Assembly: GCA_963920575.1 (NCBI GenBank)
Contig: OY986972.1
Span: 4,419,115 to 4,483,114, forward strand
Length of the DNA: 64,000 bases
Direction: 5' to 3'
Origin: Narthecium ossifragum
Lineage: Eukaryota; Streptophyta; Magnoliopsida; Dioscoreales; Nartheciaceae
This document shows, in pieces, positions 46,083-58,078 of this stretch. Position numbers and translations under genes: made by a program. Every line of letters starts with the position of its first letter. Within the stretch, counting starts at the first letter, position 1. The notes beneath the pieces are model-generated. The model ran no database searches. It was not told the DNA's origin and saw nothing but the letters and a program-made list of their open reading frames with translations.

Positions 46083-46872
46083 ATCCAGGTTGACCTTGGG
46101 AAGCTCCGGTAACTCAAGATCAACTGCAAAGCCATCCTCTTTCCACAGGTTGTCGAAATAGTTGGAGAAGACTTGACCCAGTTGCTTAGTTTCAGAGACG
46201 AGCGGCCATCATCATCAAACGCCTCGCCAACCTTGGACTTTTGAGACATGCTAGCAACCAAACGATGAAAAAAATTAGAATTCATGTCACCTGTCTGTAG
46301 CCATAGTTGCCGAACGCGTTGAGCTGCACGTTGTTCTTGGCGATCAATGACCTCTTCCCATCTGCCTTCAAGTTCCTTAATTTGGTCTTCTTTTGCTGCA
46401 GTAGCTAGCCCATGATCCTCGAGCTTATGTAGGTTATGGAGACATGCTTCAATTTGTTTGCCGACACCAAAGAGATCAGAGGTTGCATTGTGTTTGTCCC
46501 ACAACCTTTAACCAACTTCTTCAATGCCTTAGTTTTTGAAGAAAGAAAATTGCATGTTGCCAAGGAAATTCCTCTTCCAGATACACCCAATGGCTCCTTT
46601 AAAGGTTTCCGAACAGATCCAGTGATGTTCCATTCGGAAGACTGAGGGTCCACTACGAGTCATGATTTCATTCAGTGAGATAAGCAATGGCAAATGGTCG
46701 GATTGCACACGCGCCATATGGCGGATGGAGGTGTTTGGGAAAGCTCCTTCCATAGTCGATTGCACAGAGCGCGATCCAGCCTTTCCAGGATTTTTGCATG
46801 GCTGGCCTGGTTGTTTGACCAAGTGAACATCTGCCCATTAAAGCCAATGTCACACGTACCATTAGCAGTAAT
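46083..46872 (-). pseudogene. LINE ORF2, endonuclease-to-RT linker with frameshifts
   Basis: Protein-like pieces in alternating frames: CDIGFNGQMFTWSNNQ (46860-46800), RVQSDHLPLLISLNE (end of endonuclease, SDH motif), RMEHHWICSETFKG, AQRVRQLWLQTGDMNSNFFH and SQKSKVGEAFDDDG. The order matches a plant L1 ORF2 running into the reverse transcriptase. At least three frame changes are needed. Confidence 0.8.
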
Positions 46873-46875
46873 GTA

Positions 46876-47053
46876 GGTCTGTTTGGCTCATCCGGGATCC
46901 GGAATCCGCGGTATCCGCAGGAGCGGAGGTGGATTCCATTTTTCGGAATCCGCCGGCGAGCCAAACGGCGGGATCCGGGGATCCGGGAATCCGGAATCAG
47001 CGCATTCCGGGATCCACCGGATTCACTCCCATTCCGGCGAGTCAAACAAGCCC
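46876..47053. mobile_element. 178-bp MITE inserted in the LINE endonuclease, 3-bp duplication GTA
   Basis: Ends GGTCTGTTTGGCTC and GAGTCAAACAAGCCC are imperfect inverted repeats. GTA stands on both sides (46873-46875, 47054-47056). Removing the element plus one GTA joins the endonuclease frame exactly (..RDSLNY|ITANGTCDIGF..), which confirms the borders. The interior is rich in GGATCCGG / CCGGAATCCG. Ends and duplication size suggest the Harbinger/Tourist group, although that group prefers TWA. Confidence 0.9.
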
Positions 47054-47056
47054 GTA

Positions 47057-47554
47057 GTTGAGGGAGTCTCTTTCTTTGTTTCCGAACACAAAAGCATTCC
47101 CTCCTCTCTTCTCCTCTGTAGTGAGAATTACATTAAAATCCCCTGTAGCTATGTGCGGTAAGTGTGCTCCTTCAAAACGCGATAGTGAGTCCCATAGCTC
47201 CCTCCTGTCCCGACCATTACGCGCCCCACAAACAGCTGACACAGTAAAGGAGCCTACTTCTTCAACAGTCACAACTGCATGTATAGCTTGATCAGAGAAA
47301 TGGCTAAAGGTCACATTACCCATTCCAACCTTCCAGACTGCTACAAATCCACCTCTATGTCCTCTTGAGGGTAGTACGTAGCTGCTCCAATCCAGGCCAA
47401 AACGGCGCGTCACCCGATCAGTCTTCTCAGCTGGAACCAAGGTGTCAACAAGCACAAGCAGAGACAGATTGTGTTCAGCAAACAGCCGGTAGCACAAGTT
47501 CACAACTCGCTTAGGGGCGGCTCCTCTGCAGTTCCATATCATGAGCTTCATCAT
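47057..47554 (-). pseudogene. LINE endonuclease domain, N-terminal part
   Basis: A frame starting MMKLMIWNCRGAAPKRVV, the standard start of plant L1 ORF2 with the Asn of the endonuclease site. It continues LSLLVLVDTLVPAEKTDR (expected Glu in EP/ET replaced here by Asp in LVDT), HRGGFVAVW and LPHIATGDFNVILTTEEKRGG (catalytic GDFN). A MITE interrupts it at 47053; the rest lies at 46872 and below. The frame runs into the MITE and stops. Confidence 0.88.
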
Positions 47555-48285
47555 CTAGCCACTAGCATGTGCACATTTCCTTTTACACTGGCTAGCCTCA
47601 GCCGCCCCGTCGTACATCTCTATGCCCGATGAATTCCGTTGCTGGCATTTCCCAGAATGCATCACCATAGCAGTTGAAGAGCTATTGAGCTCATCTCTAT
47701 CTTCATTCTCCATGTCCGCCAAATCGCCCTCCTCCTCATAGGCTGGTCATACGTCGAACACCCTTCGCATGGCATGCTTCCATATCCTCAGGACTCCGTG
47801 GGATTGGACCTCCAACGGCATTGAATCTGGGCTTGACTACTGGGTCCACCTTCTTAGGGCCCGGTGGATGGTATCCAGTTGGGCCCCCATCAACCCCAGC
47901 GTTGTTATGGCCCAATATGTTATTTTGGCCTGATCCATGCATTACTTGCACACGTGCGGGAGTGTGCGTTGGATTGCTGCCACGTATGCCGGGATCAACG
48001 CTGGGTAGCATCAGCAGTAGGGTTCCGCCGCCTTCACCTCCTTTTCCCCGCACGGCTACCATCGTCGGCTTTTCCCCTCTCCGCAGGACCGTTGCCCTGC
48101 TGCACGCCTTGTCCTCATGCGCGACAACCTCGCCAGGCCGCCGTTCCTGGCCATCAGGCTTCACACAGTACTCCATCCGGATGCTGCCACGTGCTTGTCC
48201 TTTAGTGAGAGGCGTCAGTTGTGTCAGACCTTCCCTTGCCAGCGTGTCCTTCACGGCCACCGCGCCTCCCTCGCCGGACTATGTG
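47555..48285 (-). pseudogene. LINE ORF1 tail
   Basis: A minus-strand frame 48260-47736 (starting inside the protein) and a frame-shifted continuation to about 47570 ending just before ORF2. The text is Gly/Pro/Arg-rich with YCVKPDGQERRPGE and HNNAGVDGGPTGYHPPGPKK. By position it should be the C-terminal end of ORF1; no zinc knuckle is present, so the element is 5'-truncated. The plus-strand frame over the same DNA is a shadow. Confidence 0.55.
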
Positions 48286-48633
48286 CCATTCCTCGGCGAC
48301 AGCCGCCACAACACCTGGACTCGTGAGATCAAGCTCCGCTGAGCCGGCCGGAGCAGCAATAGGTACTTCTTCCTTACCTCGCATCCATCTCTCCGATCTC
48401 TTCTAATCACTCTTTTTTTATCAAGCGAATCCATTCATTGCTCTCGCGTTGTGCTGCGCATTTTGTTTGTTGATTTCAAAGAATAAGGTTCGATGATAGA
48501 ATTTTAGGTTTATGAGCTTGGATGTTGCTATTGAGTTGGAACTATATAACATTATAATGAGTCTTGTTGATGGATTGATTTTTTTTTCTCTCTCTTAATA
48601 GGATCATTGTCGAGTGGAATTGTGAGTTTTCAA

Positions 48634-51600
48634 ATGAGTACTATGGCTGAAACAGCGAATACGGATCATGAACGGGCGGAAGAAATTGAAGTCTCAGACA
48701 ATGTAGCATCCAAAGGTACATATATGGTCGTTTGACTTTTTTCCCCTGGATTTCATCTTATTGATGAAGGCTTGTTTTGCAAACTTTAGAGTACAATGAA
48801 TGTGATGTTGTAAGAACATTGATTTTCGTATTGTTAGCTTGAGTTCTTTTGCTAAATGAATGAGAATCATACATTGTCGGAATCTCAGAGTAGAAAATTT
48901 TGACGAGATGTAGAAATGGAACTTGATGTAGGAAAGGAATCTAGTTTCCTGGAATGTAAGGTCAATTATTATTTAAAACACAGGGGAAATTGGAGATGAC
49001 AATAGAGTTGTCTAAATAAGCCGTTGCAAGATATAATGATATTTGGTTTACATGTCAGAAATTTCTTTACGTGAGTACCCAAGATACGAAACTCATAATT
49101 TTGTTAATAATGGTCTAGATATATGATGCATATACTCTAATAGTGTATTCTCTTGTGTTAATTTTAGTCCTTCGAATAAAAAGTATAAAAGAAACCGAAA
49201 TCACCGAAACTGGGTTCGAAACCGCAAAAACTACCGAAACAGCCTAAGCGATTTTGTTTTAGGCTTTAACAAAAACTGAAACTGAAACTAAAACTAAAAC
49301 TTCGAACCTTGGCCTTGGCTTCAAGGCAGCGGCTGCTATTAAAGCCAACGCTTTTTAAAAGGTATTTAGGCCTTTACTTGATTCATGTTACCTTAATGAT
49401 TACTATTTATTGAGTTCAAGTTGCTCATAAATGGCGACCTATATTTGATATTGTGATGATAATTGAGGCCATATTCTTACATATGCTCTGTTTTTTTTAG
49501 AAGCTCAAATGGAGCAAGAGTTGGATAAAATGCTACTAGACTCAAATGCAGAAACTTATAAAATTTTCTTAGATTTCATGAGAAGGTACTTTCTATCTCT
49601 CTCAGTAGATGGGTTTCTTGTACTTAACTATCCTCTTTATCCTGCTTTTGATTATTTACACTATGTTCCTAACGTTCATGAAAGAAATGTTGTGGGTTCT
49701 AAATTTGAGTGGAAATTAAGCATGCTTTCGTTTCTCCATCTCTCACTTTTCTTCTCAGGTCATCATTGTGATTAGAATGTTCAAATATGTTGTGATAATT
49801 TATCCAAGACGTTTCTTGCTTTAGGAAATGTAAATGTATCCTCTTGCAGGAAAGAGATGCCATGTGGTTATACCGTTATTGCTGCCAATACAGTGTTCTC
49901 AGCACTAGAAAAGAAGAATGGAGGTGAAGACAAAGTTCTTATTTCTCTACAGTCCTGGAGATTATTTTTGGCTCAAGGAGGATGAGATAGGGAAACAATT
50001 TAAGAGACATGAGTCATATTCCTATGGAGGAGTATTGCTGTATTGGCATGATACATAGCACCTATTGTGCCGGCGCGATACGTGCCAGAAGCATAGTATT
50101 CCTTGGGCTGGATTGCCTAAAAAGTGCTTGAACTTTTAGTTTGTAGTTAATCCCTGCTATGCAGTAGGCTCGTTCGTTGGTAAAGTGAATCATGAAATGG
50201 TGCTATCGAGATAATTATCGCGTTAGAGTAATGGTCTAATCTGTGTTCGTTGGAAAAATGGACATTAGGTGGTATATCTTCGACTGGATGCAATATGACA
50301 AAAGTGCATGTGTTGATTCATCATATTTGTGTCAATTTGGTAATATGCTTATTATTGCAAAGAAATAGTCATCAGTTTGGCCCTTTCTTACTGTTTATAT
50401 CAGTTTACTTAATGCAATGGTTCGATGTCAAAATTTGGACTTGTTGATGGTTGCATTTTTCCAGAGTTGCTAAGCTGGAACAGGTATCAGATTTGGGACA
50501 GCGGGATCTCATTGAGTTCCATCAACAGCTAGGTAAGAAGTGTAATCTCAGATCCTTTGGTTTTTGTAACTTTAAGTTCATAATGTCTCGTATGTCATAT
50601 AACCAACTCCCAAGTCCTAGAAGTTGAATTAAAATATTTAAATTTTATTGGGCCATGAAAATTTGGCTATCAAATTTGCAATCTATGTAACATCTTGGAA
50701 TTGAGCTAGTTCCATGTTAGTAGTTTCTTCCCTTATGTTTTACAACAACCTAACCTTATATTTTCCGGGCTAGTTTTAAGCAAGTTTCATTTTCTTTTTT
50801 GGGTGCATTAACTCTTCCTTAGCACCTAAGATCAGATCATGATGAATGCACTTCTAGGTTATGCATTATCAACCATCTAAGAGCATAATGCCAAAGCACA
50901 TGCAGATGATTTACGTATGGCTTCTTTTTTTTTAATCCGCAACTAAAAAGATATTGTATAATTGGGTTTTATGTTTTGCAGAAATATTTAGAAAGCCTCA
51001 GCTTGTTAATTCATCTAAGCTGGTTGATGAAATACTTGCATCCAATCATACTCCAAGAATGAGGAAATATTCAGAAGCTGGGTGTAGACATTCTCACCTT
51101 GATGCACAAAACATAAGCAAGTGTAAGCTATTCTCTTCTTGTAGTATAGGAGCATCAAAATTTTGTTTCCACCATGGATTGTTTTCCGTTCCCACTGATA
51201 AGAATTGTGCAGGTAATTTACCTGCATGATTAATACTTTGCACAAGGTTTGTGCGAATACATTTTCCTCCTGAAGAGGCTTTGTGCCATCGGCACGAGGA
51301 CTGTGCCAAATGTCGGCACAAATATTTACCCGCCAAAGATCGGCATGACAACTTGTATTGATGAGATCAATTTTCTCTTTCCTTTATTTTTTGAGCTGTT
51401 TGTGAATGAAAGAGAATTATTGTCGGCTGTCGCTATGTTTGATGATCGCCCTTTCTCAATCCCAGACAGGAGATCATCCAGGTGCTGTGTGATAGCCAAG
51501 GTTTTTAAAAATCAGTACATAAGATCTGTGTGAAAGTTGAGGGATCAGAGTCGTAAGATCGGATTGGAGATCTTAAGATACAAGGACAAAGAAAAGAATA

Positions 51601-54600
51601 ATAAAAAACCAAGATGTTTATTTCGTTGGAGATGTAGCTCAAATGCCCCAAGCACTTGAGAGGTAAGGGGAAAAGAATACATATTCACCTTTATGTTATC
51701 ATGTTAACCGCACGGATCCGACCGACCCGTAATGTTTAAGAAAACCGCAACCATACCCATTATGACCTATCATATTGGATCAGGCTAAATTACTATCAGA
51801 TTTAGATCCTAGGATTCCACCCAATTGGGATTGGGATCCAAACCGACCCTATATTCTCGATTCCTGCAACAATCTGGATCCTTTGTACATATCAGGGTCG
51901 TAGGATCATGTGATCCTATGTTCTGGATCGTGATCTTAATAACCATGGTGCTAGCTGGATGAGACGGAAAACTATCACTTGGTACCAGTATTAAGTTGTC
52001 CCATTTGTGTTGTGCATGGTGGTAAGGGATTAAGGGTTACATTTTTTCCTTGAATATTGCCTTAGTAAGTGTAAGATAAGACTGGATGAGTCAAACAAAG
52101 AGTATATCCCCACCTTGGAGCTTGTTAGATTGGATATTAGATAATTGAGAAGTTGCTTAGACATTAGCTATCCATAGCACAAATACCACATTGTATGTGT
52201 TGTATATGCCCACTCCTAGGAAGTTAACCTGAATAACAATAGTACTACGACAAATGAGGTCATAGTCTTGTACATGTATATTTTTTTTGTCTACATGTCT
52301 TTTGGTTTTGTTTTCTAAGGTATTGGTTTTTTAACTGATTATTCCTTTCTTAATGATTGATTTATTTTCTTGATGAATATGTTATTGAAGTACATACGTG
52401 CGCACAAGGGCTTCAAGATCATATAAAGAGAGGTGACCTCTATTTCCTAATATCTTGTGAGAATCCATGTTTCATGGCTTTTTTGAAAAAAACTGTATTT
52501 AGATGGTCTCTAACAACCTTGTATGGTGAAGGGAAACAAGTTTTGTGGAAAGAGCCAAACTAGATTCTTTCATCTCGTATTGCTTGCAATGATCCCTTCT
52601 CCCTGGATGGTGATATAAAAGCTATCAGTTCCTTTTAACAAATAGTGGTAGTTGTAGGCTCATTTAAAAGATCTCTGTTCCGTTCTACATTTTTGTAACA
52701 TTAAATTTTAAAGGTCATTGAACTGTCTCTAACGAGCTTTATTTTTAATTTGATTTTCAGTAGATAGAAGGTTTTCTGCTTCCTGGCTTGATTACACAAG
52801 ATATTCCTATTCCTTGGAACTCCTTCATTTCTAGACCATGCAGGCTTTTGGTATTAAACATGTGAATTCATGTCTTGAAAAGCTCCATTTTAATTCGTAT
52901 AAGAAATGTTTGTAGAAATCATCCAGTTTGCTTCTCTAAGTCAGGTTTTCTTCTGTACATAAAGCTGAGCTATTCTCTTATCTATTATCTGGGTAGTCCT
53001 TTGCTCGCGTTGTTAATGTGCTCTTTTTCGAATTTGAGCTGCGACTATTTTTCAAACTGGAAGGCTCTTATGATCATAGAAGTTGGATGCTTTGGACCTG
53101 GTTGTCAGCTGGTTGCTTTAGGTGGTGTCTCTATTATATAGTGCTAGATTGATGTCAGTTCCACTATGTTTGCTTCTTGATGAAGTGAAGCCATGCTTCT
53201 AACTGTTCTATCTGATTAGAGATCATGCTCCTTTTGGGAGCCTTTTGCTATTATTATCTTACTGATAGTACATGTTTAATCTAGGAGTAATAGTTTGTAT
53301 ATTTCAGCTAAAGGTTTGCTGGATGAACTCCAATTTCTTAGTGACGATGCAATTCGTATTATGCGTAAAGCAGACCATTTCATTTCTCTTATGTTGGATG
53401 CAAGTTTAGACAATGGTATGGAGGATCTTTTGCTGTCATCTGAAGAGGTATGAACTAGCAATTACAAAGCCTTTGAATATACTGATTTCCTGGCATAACT
53501 ACAGTGTGAAGTATGTATTAGAAGTCGTTAACAATAAATTATGCGATGTGATATTCTAAGAGGGTATGCATTTTTAGGGTATTGAGGTGCCACATAATGC
53601 ATATGCATACGTTGATTGCAAGGGAAAGAAATTGAACCATTGTATATGTCTCAAAAGTAGGATATGGTTGCAAATATTAAAGGTCAAAAGAAGACACGTC
53701 TACCCGATTTCAAGGGTTTAGTCTAAGTAGATGCGGATATATACATGCCTTGATATTAGAATAAGGTATTGCTGCCTGGGACCTTATGTATTTCTCGAAA
53801 TCTAAAACCACTCAAACCCTTGGATGAAACAACAATGAGAGGTCAAATAGTTGCCGTAGATGACCCTGATCAAGTCATTCATACATGGGACTATGTAAGT
53901 GATACAATACATTTGTTTGAGTGGAATACTCGTAACGGACTTCACTAGAAATAAACTCTTAGCCCCCGTTTGGCAACGGGGGTAGGCAACGGGGGTAAGA
54001 ACTGGCCATTCTTAGGGTTAAGTTTTTGGGTTAAATATGAAAATGGGGTTAAGCTTCTCTCTCATTTACACCCATCACATGTATTCTAATATTATTTTGA
54101 TGATGTCAATATATAAAGAATGATAAAATAATATTTTTTTACATGATGTGGGCCAATTATGGACTAACACGTAGCATGTGGGACCCACATATATTTAATA
54201 TTTTATTATAATAATATGTTATTGATATTATTTAATACACTACGCATAGGAAATTGTTTTTACGTCCTTTGACTTTTTTACGTGCTTCTAAAAATACATG
54301 TAAATATTTTTATGATGGGATAAAAATGTTTGTGCATGGTAACATTTTTTATGCGTGTTTGTTTTTTTACGTCTAAATATTTTTGTATGCATTTTATTAG
54401 CCCATAAATATTTTTATGAGCGTATAAAAACTTTTGCGCACGCATAATTTTTTTTTAATATGCGTAGTGTATTAAATAATATTATTCATATGTTATTATA
54501 ATAAAATATTAATATAAGTGGGTCCACATGCCACATGTCACATCATGATTGGTCTACTTCATGCAAAAGTATTTTATTTTATATTTATTTTCATAATAAA

Positions 54601-56464
54601 TATTAAAATATTATTATTATATTAATATAAGTGGGTCCGCATGGGGATGCATTGACATTATTGTATATTATTTTAATAATAAATATTAAATTATTATTAT
54701 TATATTAATATAAATGGGTTTGAATGGGATGCATTGATGTGTACAAAACATTATTTTATATTTTTTTAATAATAAAATAATAAAATAATATTAATATATT
54801 AATATAAGTTGGTCCGCATGTGTGCATTGATGTGTACAAACATTATTTTATATTATTTTCATAATAACTATTAAAATATGATTATTATATTAATATAAGT
54901 GGGTTCGTATGGGAATGCATCGATGTAATATTATATATTTTATACACTTCACGTACAAACATTTGAATTAACTTAATAATTAATTCAAATGTTATAATCT
55001 TAATCAATTAGCATACCCAAATACTATATATTTTTCACACTTTACGTAGATATATTTAAATTAGTTTAATAATTAATTTATATATTATAATATTAACCCA
55101 CGAGCTTATCTACTATTATAATATTAAATATTTATACATTTTTTAATTCTTATCCTTATCCAAAGCTTAACCCACTAACTTATCCTGTTTCTAATCCAAA
55201 CGTCAAAAGTGGGTTAAATTTACCTCATTTCTTATCCCCACTTTTTTACCCATAACCCTCGTAGCCCCCAACCAAACATGGGCTTACTACACAACTTTTG
55301 TTGATACCACTATCAGTCATGAGTATTGGTTGTAGTGGTCAGTTTAAAGTAGAATATAAAACAATCTTGAGAAGGGCTTAGATTGTGGTCCAGATGTTGA
55401 TCCCAATGAATAACTCAATTCGGTTCAAAATTTTAACGTTATTGTAAGTGTCTAGATCAAGTTCATGCTGGCAATTGGGACCTACAAGTGAAAGAAACAT
55501 TGGTCAATGGTACGAGAGCACGTGTTGATGATCAAATAGGACAACCACAACCATGTGCTTCACTAACACCCTATTATGTGAGGTGATCCTTTGACATGGA
55601 TGGTGCCAATGTATGGAGTATGCCATTGTCTTGCGGAAACGACACGATCTGACGGCACTATAAACTGTGTAGATGTGTGGGTGGAAGCATTTCAAAGGTT
55701 AGAAGTTCTAGAAGCGTTTTGAAAAATGTCTTGGGTCAATTTTGCAATTAGTTGGTTCAGATGCTTATGAAGGATTCAGTGAAAAATGCATGACATAAAT
55801 GGCAATCGTGAATCTGGAATCATCGATTAATAGTTCATTAAGGACACCTAATAGGAAGGAAAAGCTTGTATAGACAAATATGATTGTCCAATATTAGGAC
55901 AACTCGGCCATAGCCACACCAAATTCAGATAATATTAATACTTCACTATCATCAAAAGCACATTGCAGTATAATATTCAAAAATGGACTATCATCAAAAG
56001 CACATTGCAGACAAATATGATTGTCCAATATTAATACTTCACTATCATTGTTAGATTTTGATCTCTACCTGTTTCTATCCCTTTAAAAATGGAAATGTGT
56101 TTCTGTCTTAGATCCGTATTATTTATGTATGCTTTCTCATCTTTCAGGAGGGGGAGGAGCCTTTAAATTTTAAGGATAAATCAATTACCTATGCTTTTAT
56201 TATGGTGGTCATCCGTCGTATGTTTATGCTGGATTACAAGATGCAGGTAAGATTGGGTGGTTGATTTATTTTTCCTAAAGACATGCTAACATTATGAAAT
56301 ACTAGCACTCAGTTTCACATCCATTGATGTACCAGGAAAATATCGTGAGTGCTATAAATCTTAGTACATCATCATCGGAGTTGGAAAGCTACATCGCCAT
56401 GTGGGAATTACGGCCTTACCTGAATGATGAAGTGATGCATCTAGCTTGGCGATTTGTTTCATGA
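48634..56464 (+). CDS. Unrecognised conserved-looking plant protein, 247 aa (7 exons)
   Basis: Exons: 48634-48715, 49501-49585, 50465-50532, 50982-51122, 53308-53447, 56148-56246, 56336-56464. Every junction is GT..AG and the phases match. A likely 5' UTR exon ends at 48362 (intron 48363-48601). Its frame is open back to an ATG at 48221, so a longer N-terminus is possible, but MSTMAET at 48634 is the more natural start. The protein is acidic and mainly helical: EAQMEQELDKMLLDSN, TYKIFLDFMRRVAKLEQV, GQRDLIEFHQQLEIFRKPQ, a middle with CRHSHLDAQNI, then GLLDELQFLSDDAIRIMRKA, SLMLDASLDNGMEDLLL, AFIMVVIRRMFMLDYKMQ, and an end MWELRPYLNDEVMHLAWRFV. Exon 5 to 7 look strongly protein-like. No enzyme motif, signal peptide or membrane span is evident; it may be a coiled-coil adaptor. 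It lies head to head with RPC5 across the LINE. I do not know its function. Confidence 0.75.
51495..51950. mobile_element. Possible MITE-like segment in intron 4 of the 247-aa gene
   Basis: GCCAAGGTTTTTAAAAATC at the left and GATCTTAATAACCATGG at the right are roughly inverted. The interior is full of GGATC/GATCC words (GGATCAGAG, GGGATCCAAACC, AGGATCATGTGATCCTA). No target duplication established. Confidence 0.4.
51951..53307 (+). other. Intron 4 of the 247-aa gene, right part
   Basis: T-rich intron with no resolved feature. The left part (51230-51360) carries GTGCCGACA-like words also seen at 14850-15100. Confidence 0.45.
53962..55283. mobile_element. Harbinger/Tourist-like element with TTA target duplication
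   Basis: Left end GCCCCCGTTTGGCAACGGGG; right end GTAGCCCCCAACCAAACATGGGC, inverted (GCCCATGTTTGGTTGGGGGC). TTA stands on both sides (53959-53961, 55284-55286), the preferred site of this superfamily. 1322 bp, AT-rich, no transposase. Between 54500 and 54930 a unit of about 90 bp with TATTAATATAAGTGGGTCCG and ATGCATTGATG recurs four to five times. It sits in intron 5 of the 247-aa gene. Confidence 0.82.
55287..56147 (+). other. Intron 5 of the 247-aa gene, right part
   Basis: AT-rich. A direct repeat of GGACTATCATCAAAAGCAC / CACTATCATCAAAAGCAC occurs near 55940 and 55985, each followed by ATTGCAG. Nothing else. Confidence 0.5.
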
Positions 56465-57216
56465 TTTGATCCGGATCTGGAGTTAAGTTGATCTTAAAAG
56501 AACTTGATGGAATATCCATGCTGTCGTTGAACTAGCTAACAAGAAGTATAGAGCTGTAAGCAGTCATTTGTACAAATGGATTATCTTATGTAGAAGGGCT
56601 ACAACATTTTATTTTTGTACGCCAAGCATAGGAAAATATAGCATTAGCTTTTCAATAGTCATAATATGTGGAGAGAGGTCAATATAGATGAGAACTTTCC
56701 TTCTTCGTTGGAAGGGACTAGGTCTGTCATGATCTATCCAAGGTTGCTAGAGAGTCAGCAAACGGGTGGACTATCAATGCCAGGAGGTGAAAGAACTGAA
56801 TGAGGTCTCTGGGTTACGAGCAGAGAAGCAACATATCGGGATTGCTTAGAAGTGCATTGTCATCTAAGACTAGTGATTTCTTGCAAGTGGTGGCTGAAGA
56901 TGGATTGACGGGAGACTGGGATAGATTTGAGGCTTAGTGGTCATGATAGACATAATTTAAAGGAGGAACAAGACACTGATGAAGTCTATACCTTTGTATG
57001 CATCTAGAACCCTATGATTGGTCTAAATCTGAGAGCAAGTTGATGTATTGTGCTTTTGAATTTCGTATTTGTGAGAGGGTGGATTCTCAGGTCTTCTTTT
57101 CTTTCTCTGGAATAGGCCGGTGCTGTGGAGAATGCTGTTGAGACATCTGAGCTCAAGAATCAAGATCATCGAGTTGCAACATGTGATCGGAGTCAGGTTT
57201 TAGGGTTTGACAAGCG
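56465..57216 (+). other. 3' flank of the 247-aa gene
   Basis: Probable 3' UTR to about 56620, then non-coding sequence of old-repeat appearance leading into the Copia gag remnant. Confidence 0.45.
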
Positions 57217-57665
57217 GCTATGATGTCGAACTTTGAGGTGGAGAAGTTCAATGGTAAAGATGAACTTTGAGTTATGGCAAAAGAGGGTGAAGGTGATTTT
57301 GGTGCAACATGATCATCACAATACTCTTTTGGAAAATGAAGGAAGGCCTCCAATTGTGAAAGAAGAATATTGGGCCTGGAAAGATCTAAATGCATTGAGT
57401 TTGATAATGCTGTTTTAATGTCGAAGTCTCTCACCAACAAGTTATATATGAAAAAGTAATTTTACGGCCTTCGTTTGGTAGATGAGTTTAATAGTTGATC
57501 AACCAACTGCTCAAAATAGATGTGAAGATCGATGATAAAGGCAATGCAATTATTTTTCTTTCATCTCTTCCATATTCCCACTACCACTTAGTGATGACCA
57601 TGTTATATGGGAAAGATATAGCAAAGATCAAAGAGCTCACGAGCTTAGATATGAAGGTGAAGATT
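57217..57665 (+). pseudogene. Ty1/copia gag remnant
   Basis: Plus-strand text reads MMSNFEVEKFNGK, shifts frame, then NFELWQKRVKVILVQ, PPIVKEEYWAWKDLNAL, shifts again to VSHQQVIYEK, and later INQLLKIDVKIDDKGNAIIF, LSSLPYSHYHLVMTMLYG and KELTSLDMK. This order (F-x-G-x-N/D-x-x-W.., then L..L..LP..Y..) is that of the gag region of plant Copia elements (UBN2-like). There are at least three frameshifts or stops, and neither protease nor polymerase follows. A dead fragment; the minus-strand frame here is a shadow. Confidence 0.8.
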
Positions 57666-58073
57666 TGGTGGCAAGACAAGCAAGTCAAGAAAATTCGCCG
57701 GCCCTTCTTCTTCGAGGAAGCCGGCGCCGCCTTCTTTAGATCCGCCTCCCACGTCGTCGGATCCAGGGATCCAACACCATAGATCAACTCCCCAACTCCC
57801 AACAATCCCTCTTCTACCAACCCTGAGCTCCGACGAGGTTCCGTTGCCATCCACCGTCGCTGCGCCGCCACCACCCTTGCTGGTAAATACAATTAGCAAG
57901 AAGAGCAATTTAGTCTTTTTTTTTGTTTTTTTTAATACACCGGCATTTGAAATATCTTAAATGGGGTTATAATCTAAAAAAAAACGGGGCTTTTACCGGA
58001 AACTTTGTCCTGTTTTTATCAATTAACCGTTTTCTAAATTAAATGGTGTTCTTCCAAATGTAGGAATGGGGGG
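57666..58073. other. Unassigned segment before the solo LTR
   Basis: C-rich then AT-rich; CACCGGCATTTGAAATATC and AAAAAACGGGGCTTTTACCG suggest DNA-transposon end sequence, but no pair of ends is clear. Confidence 0.35.
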
Positions 58074-58078
58074 TTTCC

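Larger units (their letters stand above)
43075..48285 (-). mobile_element. L1-type LINE, 5'-truncated and decayed
   Basis: Minus-strand order is ORF1 tail (48260-47736), endonuclease (47554-47057 and on after a MITE), reverse transcriptase (46504-44553), zinc-binding region (44631-44040) and RNase H (43784-43332). This is the layout of plant L1 LINEs. Frameshifts and stops break ORF2 in several places (for example near 46800, 46200, 44600 and after PRD at about 43830). Neither a poly(A) tail nor a target duplication was found, so both edges are approximate. It lies between the head-to-head genes RPC5 and the 247-aa gene. Confidence 0.88.

Noticed and set aside
47821..48342. 173-codon plus-strand frame near the start of the 247-aa gene
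   Set aside because: Mostly antisense to the LINE ORF1 tail; its phase does not continue into the next exon and it stops before the donor at 48362.
49850..49935. Possible extra exon after a CTCTTGCAG acceptor in the 247-aa gene
   Set aside because: In the phase required by the preceding exon it meets a stop codon, and the next exon at 50465 joins directly in phase.
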